A model generated the notes under the pieces. It saw only the letters and a list, made by a program, of their open reading frames with translations. It did not search any database and was not told where the DNA came from. The position numbers were made by a program, and so were the translations under genes. This document shows positions 8,220 through 17,528 of a stretch of 64,000 bases of DNA, one piece after another. The stretch's first letter is position 1, and every line of letters starts with the position of its first letter. Origin of the DNA: Cryptosporangium aurantiacum (GTDB taxonomy: Bacteria; Actinomycetota; Actinomycetes; Mycobacteriales; Cryptosporangiaceae); assembly GCF_900143005.1 (NCBI RefSeq), contig NZ_FRCS01000012.1, positions 1 to 64,000 on the forward strand. Reading direction: 5' to 3'.

Positions 8220-9932
8220 TCAGAAGCGGTCGAACTTGCTGTCGTCGACCTCCCCGTGCCCGGGGTCGCCGCCCCCGCTCCGCGTTCCGACCGGCAGCGC
8301 TCCGGCCGGGACCCTGGCCGTTCCGGTGGCGCGTTTGGCGCCGCCCGCATTCCCCCCGTAGGTGATCGCCGGGGGGCGCCTACGGGCGTTGTTCGTGGTG
8401 AAGAACCCCATGACCTCCTGCAACTGCGCGGTCTGCGCCGACATCTCCTCGGCGGTCGCGGCGAGTTCCTCGCTGGAGGACGCGTTCTGCTGGGTGATCT
8501 TGCTGATCTGGTTCATCGCGGTGTCGATCTGGCGGACGCCGGACGACTGCTCGCTGCTCGCCGCGGCGATCTCCTGGACCAGGTCGGACGTCCGGGTGAT
8601 GTTCGGGAGGATGTCCTGCAGCAGCTGACCGGCGCGCTCGGCGGTCTGCACGCTGCCGGCGGCCAGTTCGCTGATCTCCGCAGCCGCGACCTGGCTGCGC
8701 TCGGCGAGTTTGCCGACCTCGGTCGCGACGACCGCGAAGCCCTTGCCGTGCTCGCCAGCCCGCGCCGCCTCGATCGTCGCGTTCAGCGCCAGCATGTTCG
8801 TCTGGAACGCGATGTCGTCGATGATCGAGATCTTGCTGGCGATCTGCTTCATCGCGTCGACGGTCTGCAGGACGGCACTCCCGCCCTCGGTGGCGTCGGC
8901 AGCGGCCTTCGTCGCGATGCCCTCGGTGACGCCCGCGTTCTCGCTGTTCTGGGTGATACCCGCGCCCATCTGCTCGATGCTCGCGGTCGTCTCCTGGACG
9001 CTGGCCGCCTGCTCGGTTGCGGCCTGCGAGAGCGACTGCGAGGCACCGCTGATCTGGCTGGACGCGCTGTTGAGCTGATCGGTGGACTCGATCACCGTGG
9101 TCACGGTCTCGGACAGCTTCTCCATCGCGCTGTTCAGCGCGGTGCCCATCTGCCCGACCTCGTCCCGGCTGCTCACATTGAGCCGCTGGTCGAGCCGTCC
9201 CTCGGACAGGCCGTCCAGGACGTGGACGGTGTCCCGCAGCGGCTTGGCGATCGACCGGGTGATCAGTTGCACGACCACGAACAGCAGGATCAGCGCGACC
9301 ACGATCAGCCCGATCGTCAGCACCCGGGCCGCGGCATAGGCGTCGGCGGACTCCCGGATCGTGCGCTGGGCGTCGGTGTCCTGCAGCTCAGCGAGTTTCT
9401 CCAGCGTCGCGATCAGCGAGTTCGCCAGCGGCGTCGTGGTCGACTTGCGGTACGCGAGGAATTCCGTCATCCGGTTCGCCGCGGCGAGCGGGATCGACCG
9501 CTCGATCAGCGACTTCTCGTAGCTGCGCCAGGCTTCGACGAACTGCGTCCGTACCTGCGCCCCGTTTCCGACCGCCGACGTGGCCGCGAACGTCGCCCAT
9601 GCCGTGTTGACCTCATCGATCGCGTCCTCGACGGCGGCCTTCCCGGCCTGATTCTCCGCGTCGGTCTGGGCGATCGCGAGGTTGAGGATCTCCCGGCGCA
9701 CGTCGGAGACCCGCAGCCCCACCTCGCTGACCAGCTGCACCTTGTGCAGGTTCTGGTGGTAGAGCCCGTCCAGACGGTCCTGGGTCTGGTCGAGCTGGTA
9801 CAGGCCGACCGAGCCGACCGCCAGCAGGAGCACGCACATCAACGCGGCCAGCGTCCGCAACTTCCACGCGACAGGAAGGTGCTTGAAGGAGAAGCCGCTC
9901 GAGCGGCGCGCTCCGACGGTCGTCTCGGCCAT
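8220..9932 (-). CDS. Methyl-accepting chemotaxis protein, first gene of the operon
   Basis: A 570-residue transmembrane chemoreceptor. Order: short cytoplasmic N-terminus, membrane helix near 27-46, a four-helix-bundle-type sensor (to about 203), second membrane helix near 205-226, HAMP ([25 protein letters not shown]), then the signalling domain with the hairpin tip [21 protein letters not shown]. The C-terminus is an unstructured Gly/Arg tail with no CheR-tethering pentapeptide. AGGAG lies 9 nt before the ATG. It opens the operon, so the promoter should be in 9933-10058. The ligand is unknown. Confidence 0.94.
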   Translation of the reverse strand: MAETTVGARRSSGFSFKHLPVAWKLRTLAALMCVLLLAVGSVGLYQLDQTQDRLDGLYHQNLHKVQLVSEVGLRVSDVRREILNLAIAQTDAENQAGKAAVEDAIDEVNTAWATFAATSAVGNGAQVRTQFVEAWRSYEKSLIERSIPLAAANRMTEFLAYRKSTTTPLANSLIATLEKLAELQDTDAQRTIRESADAYAAARVLTIGLIVVALILLFVVVQLITRSIAKPLRDTVHVLDGLSEGRLDQRLNVSSRDEVGQMGTALNSAMEKLSETVTTVIESTDQLNSASSQISGASQSLSQAATEQAASVQETTASIEQMGAGITQNSENAGVTEGIATKAAADATEGGSAVLQTVDAMKQIASKISIIDDIAFQTNMLALNATIEAARAGEHGKGFAVVATEVGKLAERSQVAAAEISELAAGSVQTAERAGQLLQDILPNITRTSDLVQEIAAASSEQSSGVRQIDTAMNQISKITQQNASSSEELAATAEEMSAQTAQLQEVMGFFTTNNARRRPPAITYGGNAGGAKRATGTARVPAGALPVGTRSGGGDPGHGEVDDSKFDRF

Positions 9933-10058
9933 TCCTGAGCTCCTCGAGTTGCGCTGCGGTAGCAGAGGGCCGTGATCGCGATCACGCGTCGCATCTCCTC
10001 ATCGGCTCGGCCCCCGATCGCCTGAGTCGTTCGGTGCGGCCGGGTGGCGGCTAGGGAG

Positions 10059-10095
10059 CAATAACGTTGTTGTCTTTCAATAACACCGTTACTCT
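10059..10095 (+). promoter_or_regulatory. Promoter with overlapping operator-like repeats
   Basis: CAATAACGTTGTTG (10059-10072) is a near-perfect palindrome, and CAATAAC occurs again at 10078-10084 within TAACACCGTTA (10081-10091). The second copy runs into the -10 box TACTCT (10090-10095), 7 nt before the ATG at 10103. This is the layout expected for repression by the TetR-family protein encoded at 11534. Confidence 0.5.
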
Positions 10096-10102
10096 CGACG
10101 CC

Positions 10103-11134
10103 ATGGAGACCTGGACTCTTCTCGACGGCAGCACCCCCACCGCCCTCCGCGCCGAGGTCGACAGCTCCGGCACGCTCCGCGCGGCGCCCGGGCAGGACGT
10201 CTTCGGCTGGCACCGCTCGGCGCCCGGCTGGTGCCGTGGCGACGCCTGCATCCCCTCGTTCCGCGTCGCCGATCTGGAGACCGACGACGGGCTCGACGTC
10301 GTCGGGTTCGCCGCGCTCGCCGGCCTGGTCACCGCGGTCGACCCGGAGACCCGCACGCTCGCCACCGTCCCGGATGCGGCCTCGCGTGGCCGCGACCTCA
10401 CCGGCACGGTCGCGCCGGAGCTGACGCTGCCGACGCTCACCGGCGAGCCGTTCGCGCTCAGCAGCCTCCTCGGCACGAAGGTCGCGCTGGTGTTCTGGGC
10501 GTCCTGGTGCGGGTGCCGCTACGACCTCGGCGCCTGGCAGGAGCGGCACGCGGCCTGGGCGTCGGCGGGCTTCACCGTCGTGACGATCGCGCTCGACGCC
10601 GACCGCGCGAGCGCCGCCCCCTGGCACGCCGAGGCCGGAACCACCCACCCCGCGCTGGTCGACGTCGACGGCGTCGCCGCGGACGCGTTCGACATCGTCA
10701 ACGTCCCGACCGTGGTCTGGCTCGACGAGGACGGCCGGATCGTGCGGCCGCAGGACTCGCAGACCGCGACCGACCGCTTCCGCGACTGGAACCACCTGAG
10801 CGCGGACGCCTCCGCCGAGGCCCTGCGCCGCTGGGTCGTGAACGGCGACCCCGGGCTCACCCTGGATCAGGTGCGCGAACACCTGCGCCTACCCTCGGAT
10901 GACGACCAGCGGGCCCGGGCGGAGACCCGGTTGGCGTCCTGGCTCGCGACCAACGGCCATGCGGACGCCGCCGAGCGCCACTTCGCCGCCGCGGCGGACG
11001 CCGCTCCGCACAACGTCGCGCTCCGGCGGAGCGCGATGCCGCAGCGCGGTATCGACCCGTTCGGCGACGAGTACTTCCGGCTCGCCGGCGAGCTCGCCGA
11101 GGCCGGCGTCCCCCTCCACCGCCCCCTCACCTGA
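10103..11134 (+). CDS. Thioredoxin-fold protein with a CxC motif
   Basis: A 343-residue protein. The middle (about 100-215) is a TlpA/ResA-like thioredoxin fold: APELTLPTLTGEPFALSSLLG, then ALVFWASWCGCRYDLGAW, then FDIVNVPTVVWLDEDG. The active site is CGC (Cys136, Cys138) instead of the usual CGPC. The N-terminus has a second cysteine pair (GWCRGDAC, 44 and 49), and the C-terminal 90 residues are helical and unassigned. No signal peptide is seen, so it is probably cytoplasmic. The ATG sits 7 nt after a -10 box, so it is likely leaderless; an upstream TTG frame would start inside the operator. It is the first gene of a three-gene operon ending in a TetR regulator. The substrate is unknown. Confidence 0.75.
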   Translation: METWTLLDGSTPTALRAEVDSSGTLRAAPGQDVFGWHRSAPGWCRGDACIPSFRVADLETDDGLDVVGFAALAGLVTAVDPETRTLATVPDAASRGRDLTGTVAPELTLPTLTGEPFALSSLLGTKVALVFWASWCGCRYDLGAWQERHAAWASAGFTVVTIALDADRASAAPWHAEAGTTHPALVDVDGVAADAFDIVNVPTVVWLDEDGRIVRPQDSQTATDRFRDWNHLSADASAEALRRWVVNGDPGLTLDQVREHLRLPSDDDQRARAETRLASWLATNGHADAAERHFAAAADAAPHNVALRRSAMPQRGIDPFGDEYFRLAGELAEAGVPLHRPLT

Positions 11135-11144
11135 GGAGTACGCC

Positions 11145-11537
11145 ATGCCCACGATTCCCTGGACCCCCGCGAAGAGCGCCAAGGACGCCACCGGGCCGGC
11201 GCTCGCGATGGCGTCGGAGTTCGAGCTGACCTCGCTCCGGCACGTCCCCCGCTTCTTCCTCGACTCGATGCGCATCTACCGGCAGACGCTGGCCGCGGAC
11301 GGCGCGCTCGGCGTCTCGTTGGAGGCCCGCCCCCTGCGCGGCCGGTTCCGGACGCTGAGCAGCTGGCGCGACCGGGCCGCGGTCGACGCGTTCATCCGGG
11401 TCGAGCCGCACCGATCGGCGATGCGGCGGCATCATTCGTCCATGAAGCGTGCGAAGTTCGTCTTCTGGGACGCCCCCGAGCCGCAGTTGACGTGGGACGA
11501 AGCGACCCGGCACCTGGCCACGGCCGGACCCCGGTGA
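11145..11537 (+). CDS. Small monooxygenase-like (DUF3291-type) protein
   Basis: A 130-residue protein with the layout of small ferredoxin-like-fold proteins: ALAMASEFELTSLRHVPRFFLDSMRIYRQ, then LGVSLEARPLRGRFRTLSSWRDRAAVDAFI, then HRSAMRRHHSSMKRAKFVFWD. The pattern (strand, helix, 'TLSSW.D..A...F') is that of antibiotic-biosynthesis-monooxygenase/DUF3291 proteins. GAGGAG lies 7 nt before the ATG, and it follows the thioredoxin-fold gene by 10 nt. The function is not known. Confidence 0.7.
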   Translation: MPTIPWTPAKSAKDATGPALAMASEFELTSLRHVPRFFLDSMRIYRQTLAADGALGVSLEARPLRGRFRTLSSWRDRAAVDAFIRVEPHRSAMRRHHSSMKRAKFVFWDAPEPQLTWDEATRHLATAGPR

Positions 11538-12190
11538 CCGAGACCCCGTACCGGCGAGCGCAGACCGCCGGGCAGGACGCCGTGCGCCGCACGGTGCTGG
11601 ACGCCGCGAGCGCGCTGCTGGTCGCCGAGGGCCCGCAGTCGCTCACGATGCGCCGGATCGCCGGCGAGGTCGGCTGCTCGACGACCGTGCTCTACACGAT
11701 GTTCGGCGGCAAGGACGGGCTCGCCGAGGCGCTGTACCGGGAGGGTTTCGCCCGGCTCCGGCAGCGGCTCGTCGAGGCCGTCGAGAGGGCCGGGGACGAC
11801 CCCGGCGAGCGGCTGGCCGCGACCGGGCGGGCGTACCGGGAGAACGCGCTGGCCGAACGCTCCTACTACGGGGTGATGTTCGGCCAGGCGATCCCCGGTT
11901 TCGTCCCGTCGCCGGAGGCGGTCGCCGACTCCAAGCGCGCGTTCGAAGTCCTCGACGAGGCGGTGGACGCGCTCCGGACCGCGCGCCCCGTCCCGGGCGC
12001 GCACACGCTCCCGGTCGCGCGCCCGGCCCCGGAGGACGCCGGGCTGGTGGACCCGACGAACCTGCTGTGGGCGACCGCGCACGGCGTGGTGAGCTTCGAG
12101 CTCGCCGGCCACTACCCCGACGAGGCCACCGCCGCCGCGACCTACCGCACCGCGCTCACCGCGGTCAGCGTCTATCTCGGCCTGCGCTGA
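11534..12190 (+). CDS. TetR-family transcriptional regulator
   Basis: A 218-residue regulator. The N-terminal DNA-binding helix-turn-helix is clear (VLDAASALLVAEGPQSLTMRRIAGEVGCSTTVLYTMFGGKDGL region, residues about 19-60), followed by a TetR C-terminal ligand-binding domain. The GTG at 11534 overlaps the TGA of the preceding gene (GTGA), so a start 42 nt further upstream is unlikely. As the last gene of the operon it probably autoregulates through the repeats at 10059-10091; the effector is unknown. Confidence 0.9.
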   Translation: MTETPYRRAQTAGQDAVRRTVLDAASALLVAEGPQSLTMRRIAGEVGCSTTVLYTMFGGKDGLAEALYREGFARLRQRLVEAVERAGDDPGERLAATGRAYRENALAERSYYGVMFGQAIPGFVPSPEAVADSKRAFEVLDEAVDALRTARPVPGAHTLPVARPAPEDAGLVDPTNLLWATAHGVVSFELAGHYPDEATAAATYRTALTAVSVYLGLR

Positions 12191-12267
12191 CCGAATCTAG
12201 CCGGATTAACCTCTCTCGCCCCTTCGTCGGCCTACCGTGGTCGCGAACGGTGCATCTGGGGAGGCGC

Positions 12268-13986
12268 ATGCGCGCGGGCTTGTCGAGACGGCGTTTCCGG
12301 TTACCGGACGTGCGGCGGTGGCGACGTCGGCGGGTGATCGCGCTGATCGTGGTCGTGGCCCTGGTCGGCGGCGTCACGACGACGCTGCTCGTCCGGGCGC
12401 TGCGCGAAGAACCACCGCAACCGAGCGAACCAGCGGCGCGGCGGTACGGGTTCACCACCGACGGCGGTGCGCCGTGGGCTCCGGAGTCCGGCCGGCTCTC
12501 GATGGCGCGGAGCGGCGGGTCACAGCGGATCGAGATCGGCTTCCGGTTCCGCACCGAGGACGAGATCCGGCGCCTGGACGGGCACGGGCTGGAACTCCGG
12601 CTGACCGTGCGCACGGTCGGCCCGTGCGGATCGGCCACCGGCTGGAGCGCGACCCCGGCCAACGGTGGCGCCGCGCCGAGCGTCCGGGGCCTGCCGAAGG
12701 ACGCCGAGCCGTACGTGGCCGTCACCGAGGGACAGACCTGCACCGAGACGCTCGTGCGGATCGGAAGCTTGAAGCCCGAGCACCTGACGGCCGGCCACGA
12801 GTACACGGTGACCGCGCGCGTGCCCGCCGGGCGGGCGACGCCGATCGGCGCGACGCTGACCGTCGCGCGGCGCGCGCTGGCCGACTGCGCGGGCGACTCC
12901 GACGCCGACCGGGCCGACTGCCTCCGCGGAACCGTCGCCTCGTCCGGCCCCGACGTGGAGGAACTGGTCAGCGCCGACCGCGGGTGGGCATTCGACGGCT
13001 CGGGATGCCGACGCTGGTTCAGCGAGGCGACGACGAGCTTCCCGTGCCTGCCCGACGACGGCGCCCGGATCATGACGCTCGGCGACAGCATCACCTCGGG
13101 CGCGATCGGTGACCACACCTGGCGGTACTGGGCGTGGCAGAAGCTGGAACCGGCGTCGCACCCGGAGTGGGTGGGCACGAAGACCGAGACCTGGACCGGG
13201 GACTACGCGGTGCCGCACGAGGACTGGGGCAGCAGGCACGACTCGCAGGCGGGCGTCACCGCGGACACCGTCGAGGGGCGGGTGCCGTCGCTGATGCGGC
13301 TGGAGCGTCCCGACCTCGTGCTGATCAACCTCGGGACGAACGACACGCATCCGCTGCACGGGAGCTCGGCCGCGGACGCCGCCGCCAGCCTCGACCGGAT
13401 CGTGGCCTCCGCCCAGGCCGCCGACCCGAACGTGCAGATCCTGCTGGGGCAGCCGGACGGTCACCAGGACGTGCCGGTGAGCGTGATGGCGGAGCTGGCG
13501 ATCCGGTTGGCCGGTGTCGCTTCCGCCCGCACGACCAGCGACTCGCTGGTGAGCATCGTCGACTTGCGTACCGGGTGGGACCGGGACGTCCACACGTTCG
13601 ACGGGACCCACCCCACGCAGGCCGGTGAGTACCTGATCGCCAGCCGGTTCGTGAACCGGCTGGCGAACACGTTCGGGTTCGGCCGGGTCTACGGCGCGAT
13701 CCCGCGGCCGCCGGCGCCTCCGACCCCGAAGAACGTCAAGTCGCTCGCCCAGGACGGCGGTCTGCTGCTGGCCTGGGATCGGGTTCCACAGGTCAGCGAG
13801 TACCGCGTCTACCTACGGGACGACACGCGAGGCGGGAAGTTCGAGCGGGTCGGGTCCGGCTCGCGCGAGGTCCAGTGGGGGCGCAGTGGCATGGCGGTCG
13901 GCCACCAGTACTCGTACTACGTGACCGCGGTGTCGTCGGGGCGGGAGAGCAAGCCCTCGCCGATCGGACGGGTCAGGGCGACCTAG
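12268..13986 (+). CDS. Membrane-anchored SGNH/GDSL hydrolase with fibronectin III domain
   Basis: A 572-residue exported protein. Arg-rich N-terminus and a membrane helix (VIALIVVVALVGGVTTTLL) suggest an uncleaved anchor or signal. A long N-terminal domain is followed by an SGNH hydrolase with block I (MTLGDSITSG, nucleophile Ser), block III (INLGTNDTHP) and block V (FDGTHPTQAGE, the Asp/His pair). The last 90 residues are a fibronectin type III module. GGGGAGG precedes the ATG. It should act as an esterase at the cell surface; the substrate (lipid, polysaccharide acetyl group) cannot be told. Its stop overlaps the birA stop on the other strand. Confidence 0.85.
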   Translation: MRAGLSRRRFRLPDVRRWRRRRVIALIVVVALVGGVTTTLLVRALREEPPQPSEPAARRYGFTTDGGAPWAPESGRLSMARSGGSQRIEIGFRFRTEDEIRRLDGHGLELRLTVRTVGPCGSATGWSATPANGGAAPSVRGLPKDAEPYVAVTEGQTCTETLVRIGSLKPEHLTAGHEYTVTARVPAGRATPIGATLTVARRALADCAGDSDADRADCLRGTVASSGPDVEELVSADRGWAFDGSGCRRWFSEATTSFPCLPDDGARIMTLGDSITSGAIGDHTWRYWAWQKLEPASHPEWVGTKTETWTGDYAVPHEDWGSRHDSQAGVTADTVEGRVPSLMRLERPDLVLINLGTNDTHPLHGSSAADAAASLDRIVASAQAADPNVQILLGQPDGHQDVPVSVMAELAIRLAGVASARTTSDSLVSIVDLRTGWDRDVHTFDGTHPTQAGEYLIASRFVNRLANTFGFGRVYGAIPRPPAPPTPKNVKSLAQDGGLLLAWDRVPQVSEYRVYLRDDTRGGKFERVGSGSREVQWGRSGMAVGHQYSYYVTAVSSGRESKPSPIGRVRAT

Positions 13987-14801
13987 CTGTCATCCCTCGG
14001 GCGGACGTGGATCACGTCACCGGCGGCCACCGCGACACGACCGGACGCGGTGTCCACCACGAGGCGGCCGTCGGCGTCGATGTCGACGGCACGTCCGTGC
14101 AGTGGGTCACCGGCCGGGACGTCGACTCGCACGTCCCGTCCGAGCGTGTCGCACCGCCGCCGGTAGGCGTCCAGCAACCCGGACGACGCCGCGTCCCCGC
14201 CGTGCCACCGCCAGGACTCGTACTCCTCGGCCAGCGTGTTCAGCACGGCGGGCAGCAGCTCGGCCCGGTCCGTGACCGTCGCGCCCGCCAGCGCCAGCGA
14301 CGTGGTGTCCGGACGGTCCGGCGGCAGCTCGGCCTCGGTGAGCGTGACGTTCAGCCCGATGCCCAGCACGACAGCGTCACCGGCCACCTCGGCGAGCAGC
14401 CCGGCCGTCTTCTTCCGGTCGGCACCGGCCAGCAGGTCGTTCGGCCACTTCAGCCACGTCTCGACGCCCGCCACCGCGGCCACCGAACTCGCCAGCGCTG
14501 CCCCGGCCAGCAGCGGCACCCAGCCCCAGCGTTCCCGCGGCACCTCGGCCGGCCGCAGCAGCACGGAGAACGTCAGCCCGGCGCCGGGCGGCGACACCCA
14601 GCTCCGTCCCGCGCGTCCGCGCCCCGCGTCCTGCGCCTCGGCGACGAGGACGCTTCCCTCCGGCGCCCCCGCCTCGGCCGCGGCGGCCAGATCGACGTTG
14701 GTCGACCCGGTCCGCTGCCGGACGTCCAGCCCTACCCAGAACCCGCCCAGAATTCGGGCGCCCAGGGTGTCTCGATTCAGTTCCTGTCGACTCAGCTCCA
14801 C
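13983..14801 (-). CDS. birA: Biotin--[acetyl-CoA carboxylase] ligase
   Basis: A 272-residue single-function biotin protein ligase without an N-terminal DNA-binding domain. It makes biotinyl-AMP and transfers biotin to the carboxylase lysine; its target is probably the alpha subunit encoded at 20712. Motifs: TGSTNVDL, the biotinyl-AMP loop [27 protein letters not shown] and GIGLNV. A -10 box (TACGGT, 14809-14814) sits 7 nt before the GTG at 14801, giving a leaderless start MELSRQEL. GTG 14810 and ATG 14843 are possible longer starts. It is divergent from the carboxylase beta gene, with a shared intergenic region of 100 nt. Confidence 0.92.
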   Translation of the reverse strand: MELSRQELNRDTLGARILGGFWVGLDVRQRTGSTNVDLAAAAEAGAPEGSVLVAEAQDAGRGRAGRSWVSPPGAGLTFSVLLRPAEVPRERWGWVPLLAGAALASSVAAVAGVETWLKWPNDLLAGADRKKTAGLLAEVAGDAVVLGIGLNVTLTEAELPPDRPDTTSLALAGATVTDRAELLPAVLNTLAEEYESWRWHGGDAASSGLLDAYRRRCDTLGRDVRVDVPAGDPLHGRAVDIDADGRLVVDTASGRVAVAAGDVIHVRPRDDS

Positions 14802-14808
14802 ACAAGGC

Positions 14809-14814
14809 ACCGTA
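14809..14814 (-). promoter_or_regulatory. -10 box of a leaderless birA promoter
   Basis: TACGGT on the minus strand, 7 nt upstream of the GTG at 14801, with no Shine-Dalgarno sequence. Confidence 0.4.
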
Positions 14815-14901
14815 AAGAGTGATCCACGCCTTACTTCGTTCATCGGCCCGGAAAACTGCCTTAGGCTGCGGTCGCGCCGCTGCGGAGGAGGGCAATCAAC
14901 G

Positions 14902-16518
14902 ATGACTCTCGAAGCCACCCAGTCGTCCGAGCCGATCGACGGGCCGGACATCCACACCACGGCCGGCAAGCTCGCCGACCTGGAACGACGGGTGGACGAG
15001 GCGGTCCATGCGGGTTCCGCCCGCGCGGTCGAGAAGCAGCACGCGAAGGGCAAGAAGACCGCCAGGGAGCGGATCGACGCGCTTCTCGACGAAGGTTCGT
15101 TCGTCGAGCTGGACGAATTCGCCCGGCACCGTTCCACGAACTTCGGGCTGGAGAAGAACCGCCCGTACGGCGACGGTGTGATCACCGGTTACGGCACGAT
15201 CGACGGCCGCCAGGTCTGCGTGTTCAGCCAGGACGCCACGGTGTTCGGCGGCAGCCTCGGTGAGGTCTACGGCGAGAAGATCCTCAAGATCCAGGACCTC
15301 GCGATGAAGATTGGCTGTCCGATCATCGGCATCAACGAGGGCGGGGGCGCGCGCATCCAGGAGGGCGTCGTCTCGCTCGGCCTGTACGGCGAGATCTTCC
15401 AGCGGCACGTGCTGGCCTCCGGCGTCATCCCGCAGATCTCGCTGATCATGGGCGCCGCCGCCGGCGGGCACGTCTACGGGCCGGCGCTGACCGACTTCGT
15501 GATCATGGTCGACCAGACCTCGCACATGTTCATCACCGGTCCCGACGTGATCAAGACCGTCACCGGTGAGGAGGTCTCGTTCGAGGACCTCGGTGGGGCC
15601 CGCACCCACAACACGAAGTCCGGCAACGCCCACCACATGGCCGCCGACGAGGACGACGCGCTGGAGTACGTCAAGGCGCTGCTCTCGTATCTGCCGAGCA
15701 ACAACCTCGACGAACTGCCCGCGTTCGAGAGCGACACCACCGAGGACCTCACCGACTCCGACCTCGCGCTCGACACGTTCGTCCCGGACTCGGCGAACCA
15801 GCCGTACGACATGCACCGGGTGATCGAGGCGATCGTCGACGACGCCGAGTTCCTCGAGGTGCAGGCGCTGTTCGCCCCGAACCTGCTGATCGGCTTCGGC
15901 CGGGTCGAGGGCCGTCCGGTCGGCATCGTCGCGAACCAGCCGATGCAGTTCGCCGGCACGCTGGACATCGACGCCTCCGAGAAGGCCGCGCGGTTCGTCC
16001 GGTTCTGCGACGCGTTCAACGTCCCGGTGATCACGCTGGTCGACGTCCCCGGCTTCCTGCCCGGCACCGGCCAGGAGTGGGACGGCATCATCCGGCGCGG
16101 CGCCAAGCTGATCTACGCCTACACCGAGGCCACCGTCCCGAAGGTCACGCTGATCACCCGCAAGGCGTTCGGCGGCGCCTACGACGTGATGGGCTCCAAG
16201 CACCTGCGCGCCGACCTCAACCTCGCCTGGCCGACGGCCCAGATCGCGGTCATGGGCGCCCAGGGTGCGGCGAACATCGTCTACCGCCGGGAGCTGTCCG
16301 GGATCACCGACCCGGACGAGCAGGCGACCCGCAGGCAGGAACTGATCGCGGAGTACGAGGACACGCTCCTCAACCCCTACATCGCGGCCGAACGCGGTTA
16401 CGTCGACCAGATCATCCGGCCGTCCCAGACCCGCGTTCAGATCGCGCGGGCACTGCGTATGCTGCGCGGGAAGCGGGACTCGCTTCCTCCCAAGAAGCAC
16501 GGGAACATCCCGCTGTAA
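14902..16518 (+). CDS. Acyl-CoA carboxylase beta (carboxyltransferase) subunit
   Basis: A 538-residue carboxyltransferase of the propionyl/acetyl-CoA carboxylase type (PccB/AccD5). It moves CO2 from carboxybiotin to acyl-CoA to give methylmalonyl- or malonyl-CoA. Conserved features: [20 protein letters not shown], the first oxyanion region [27 protein letters not shown], the second region [13 protein letters not shown], and [20 protein letters not shown] lies 10 nt before the ATG. It is followed by the epsilon subunit gene, and birA is divergent upstream. Acyl-chain preference cannot be read reliably by eye. Confidence 0.95.
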   Translation: MTLEATQSSEPIDGPDIHTTAGKLADLERRVDEAVHAGSARAVEKQHAKGKKTARERIDALLDEGSFVELDEFARHRSTNFGLEKNRPYGDGVITGYGTIDGRQVCVFSQDATVFGGSLGEVYGEKILKIQDLAMKIGCPIIGINEGGGARIQEGVVSLGLYGEIFQRHVLASGVIPQISLIMGAAAGGHVYGPALTDFVIMVDQTSHMFITGPDVIKTVTGEEVSFEDLGGARTHNTKSGNAHHMAADEDDALEYVKALLSYLPSNNLDELPAFESDTTEDLTDSDLALDTFVPDSANQPYDMHRVIEAIVDDAEFLEVQALFAPNLLIGFGRVEGRPVGIVANQPMQFAGTLDIDASEKAARFVRFCDAFNVPVITLVDVPGFLPGTGQEWDGIIRRGAKLIYAYTEATVPKVTLITRKAFGGAYDVMGSKHLRADLNLAWPTAQIAVMGAQGAANIVYRRELSGITDPDEQATRRQELIAEYEDTLLNPYIAAERGYVDQIIRPSQTRVQIARALRMLRGKRDSLPPKKHGNIPL

Positions 16519-16575
16519 CGCCCTGCGCTGAGAAACTTGCAGGGCGGTAGCTCCGCAACGGACGATGGGGACGTG

Positions 16576-16830
16576 ATGACCACCAAGGACGCCGCGCCGC
16601 ACCCGGGATCCGGGGACGACGCAGGCACCGAACCTGTCCTTCGGGTCCTTCGGGGCACACCCACTGCCGAAGAGCTCGCCGCGCTCGTCGGCCTGCTCAC
16701 GGCGCGAGCCGCGGCGGTCGCTCCGGCACCGCCGCGACCGCGTGATCTCTGGCGCAGACACGAAGCACGGATCGGTGCTCCGCTGAGCGCGGGCCCGGGG
16801 GCATGGCGTGCCTCCGGGCTCCCGCGATGA
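16576..16830 (+). CDS. accE: Acyl-CoA carboxylase epsilon subunit
   Basis: An 84-residue protein with the actinobacterial epsilon-subunit pattern: VLRVLRGTPTAEELAALVGLL near the middle and GPGAWRASGLPR at the C-terminus. In Streptomyces and Mycobacterium this small subunit stabilises the alpha-beta complex. The ATG at 16576 has GGGG 5 nt upstream; a GTG one codon earlier is also possible. The stop overlaps the ATG of the GNAT gene (ATGA). Confidence 0.85.
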   Translation: MTTKDAAPHPGSGDDAGTEPVLRVLRGTPTAEELAALVGLLTARAAAVAPAPPRPRDLWRRHEARIGAPLSAGPGAWRASGLPR

Positions 16831-17528
16831 GCCTGTCGATCCGACCACTCCGGCGCGACGACGTCGAGGGCTGCCTCCGCGTCATCGCGTCACTGCCGCG
16901 CTTCTTCGCGGTCAGCGACAGCGCACAGGCCGAGGACGAGGCCGAGCGCAGCGGCGATGATCTGCTCAGCGGCACCGGCCGCTCGAACAAGGGCGACGCC
17001 GAGCCGGAGAAAGTGGGCGCACACCGCCCGAAGGCCTACGTGTCCCAGGCGTCCGCGTCGCCGCGCAGCGCGCACCGCGTCACCGGGTCACACCCGGTGC
17101 AGCAGCGTCGCGGTCGGCACGGGATGCCCGACGACGAGGACGAACCGGCGCCCGGCGGCCGTAGCATCGCTCAGGCCGCGCGTGACCTCGGCACCCAGGG
17201 CGGCCTGGTGGCGATCGGGCCCGGCGGCGACGTCCTGGCGTTCCTCACCTGGAAGCGCCACGGCGACAAGGCTGCCGAGATCACCTGGATGGCCGTGCAC
17301 GCCGCGCTGCGCCACCGCGGTGTGGGCACCACGCTGCTGACCCGGCTGGAGCGGCTGCTGGCCACCCAGGGCTTCCAGAACATCTCGGCGATCACGTCGG
17401 CGTTCTCCCACACCTACGAGCCCACTCGGCAGTTCTGGCGTGGCCGCGGCTACGCACCCGTGCTGGAGCTGGAGGACTTATGGGAGACCGACGTGGCCCT
17501 GGTGCTGACGAAAACCCTCACCCCGTGA
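16827..17528 (+). CDS. GNAT-family N-acetyltransferase with a long low-complexity insert
   Basis: A 233-residue GNAT. The N-terminal strand (LSIRPLRRDDVEGCLRVI) and the C-terminal acetyl-CoA site (MAVHAALRHRGVGTTLLTRLERLL) are typical. Between them about 90 residues (roughly 45-135) are rich in Arg, Ser, Asp and Pro and look disordered; this insert is unusual for the family. The ATG overlaps the epsilon subunit stop and the stop overlaps the maf start, so it is part of the carboxylase operon. The substrate is unknown; acylation control of the carboxylase is only a guess from position. Confidence 0.8.
   Translation: MSLSIRPLRRDDVEGCLRVIASLPRFFAVSDSAQAEDEAERSGDDLLSGTGRSNKGDAEPEKVGAHRPKAYVSQASASPRSAHRVTGSHPVQQRRGRHGMPDDEDEPAPGGRSIAQAARDLGTQGGLVAIGPGGDVLAFLTWKRHGDKAAEITWMAVHAALRHRGVGTTLLTRLERLLATQGFQNISAITSAFSHTYEPTRQFWRGRGYAPVLELEDLWETDVALVLTKTLTP

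Noticed and set aside
14896..16848. A 650-codon open frame opposite the carboxylase beta gene
   Set aside because: The plus strand encodes a complete, conserved carboxyltransferase; the antisense frame has no recognisable domain.
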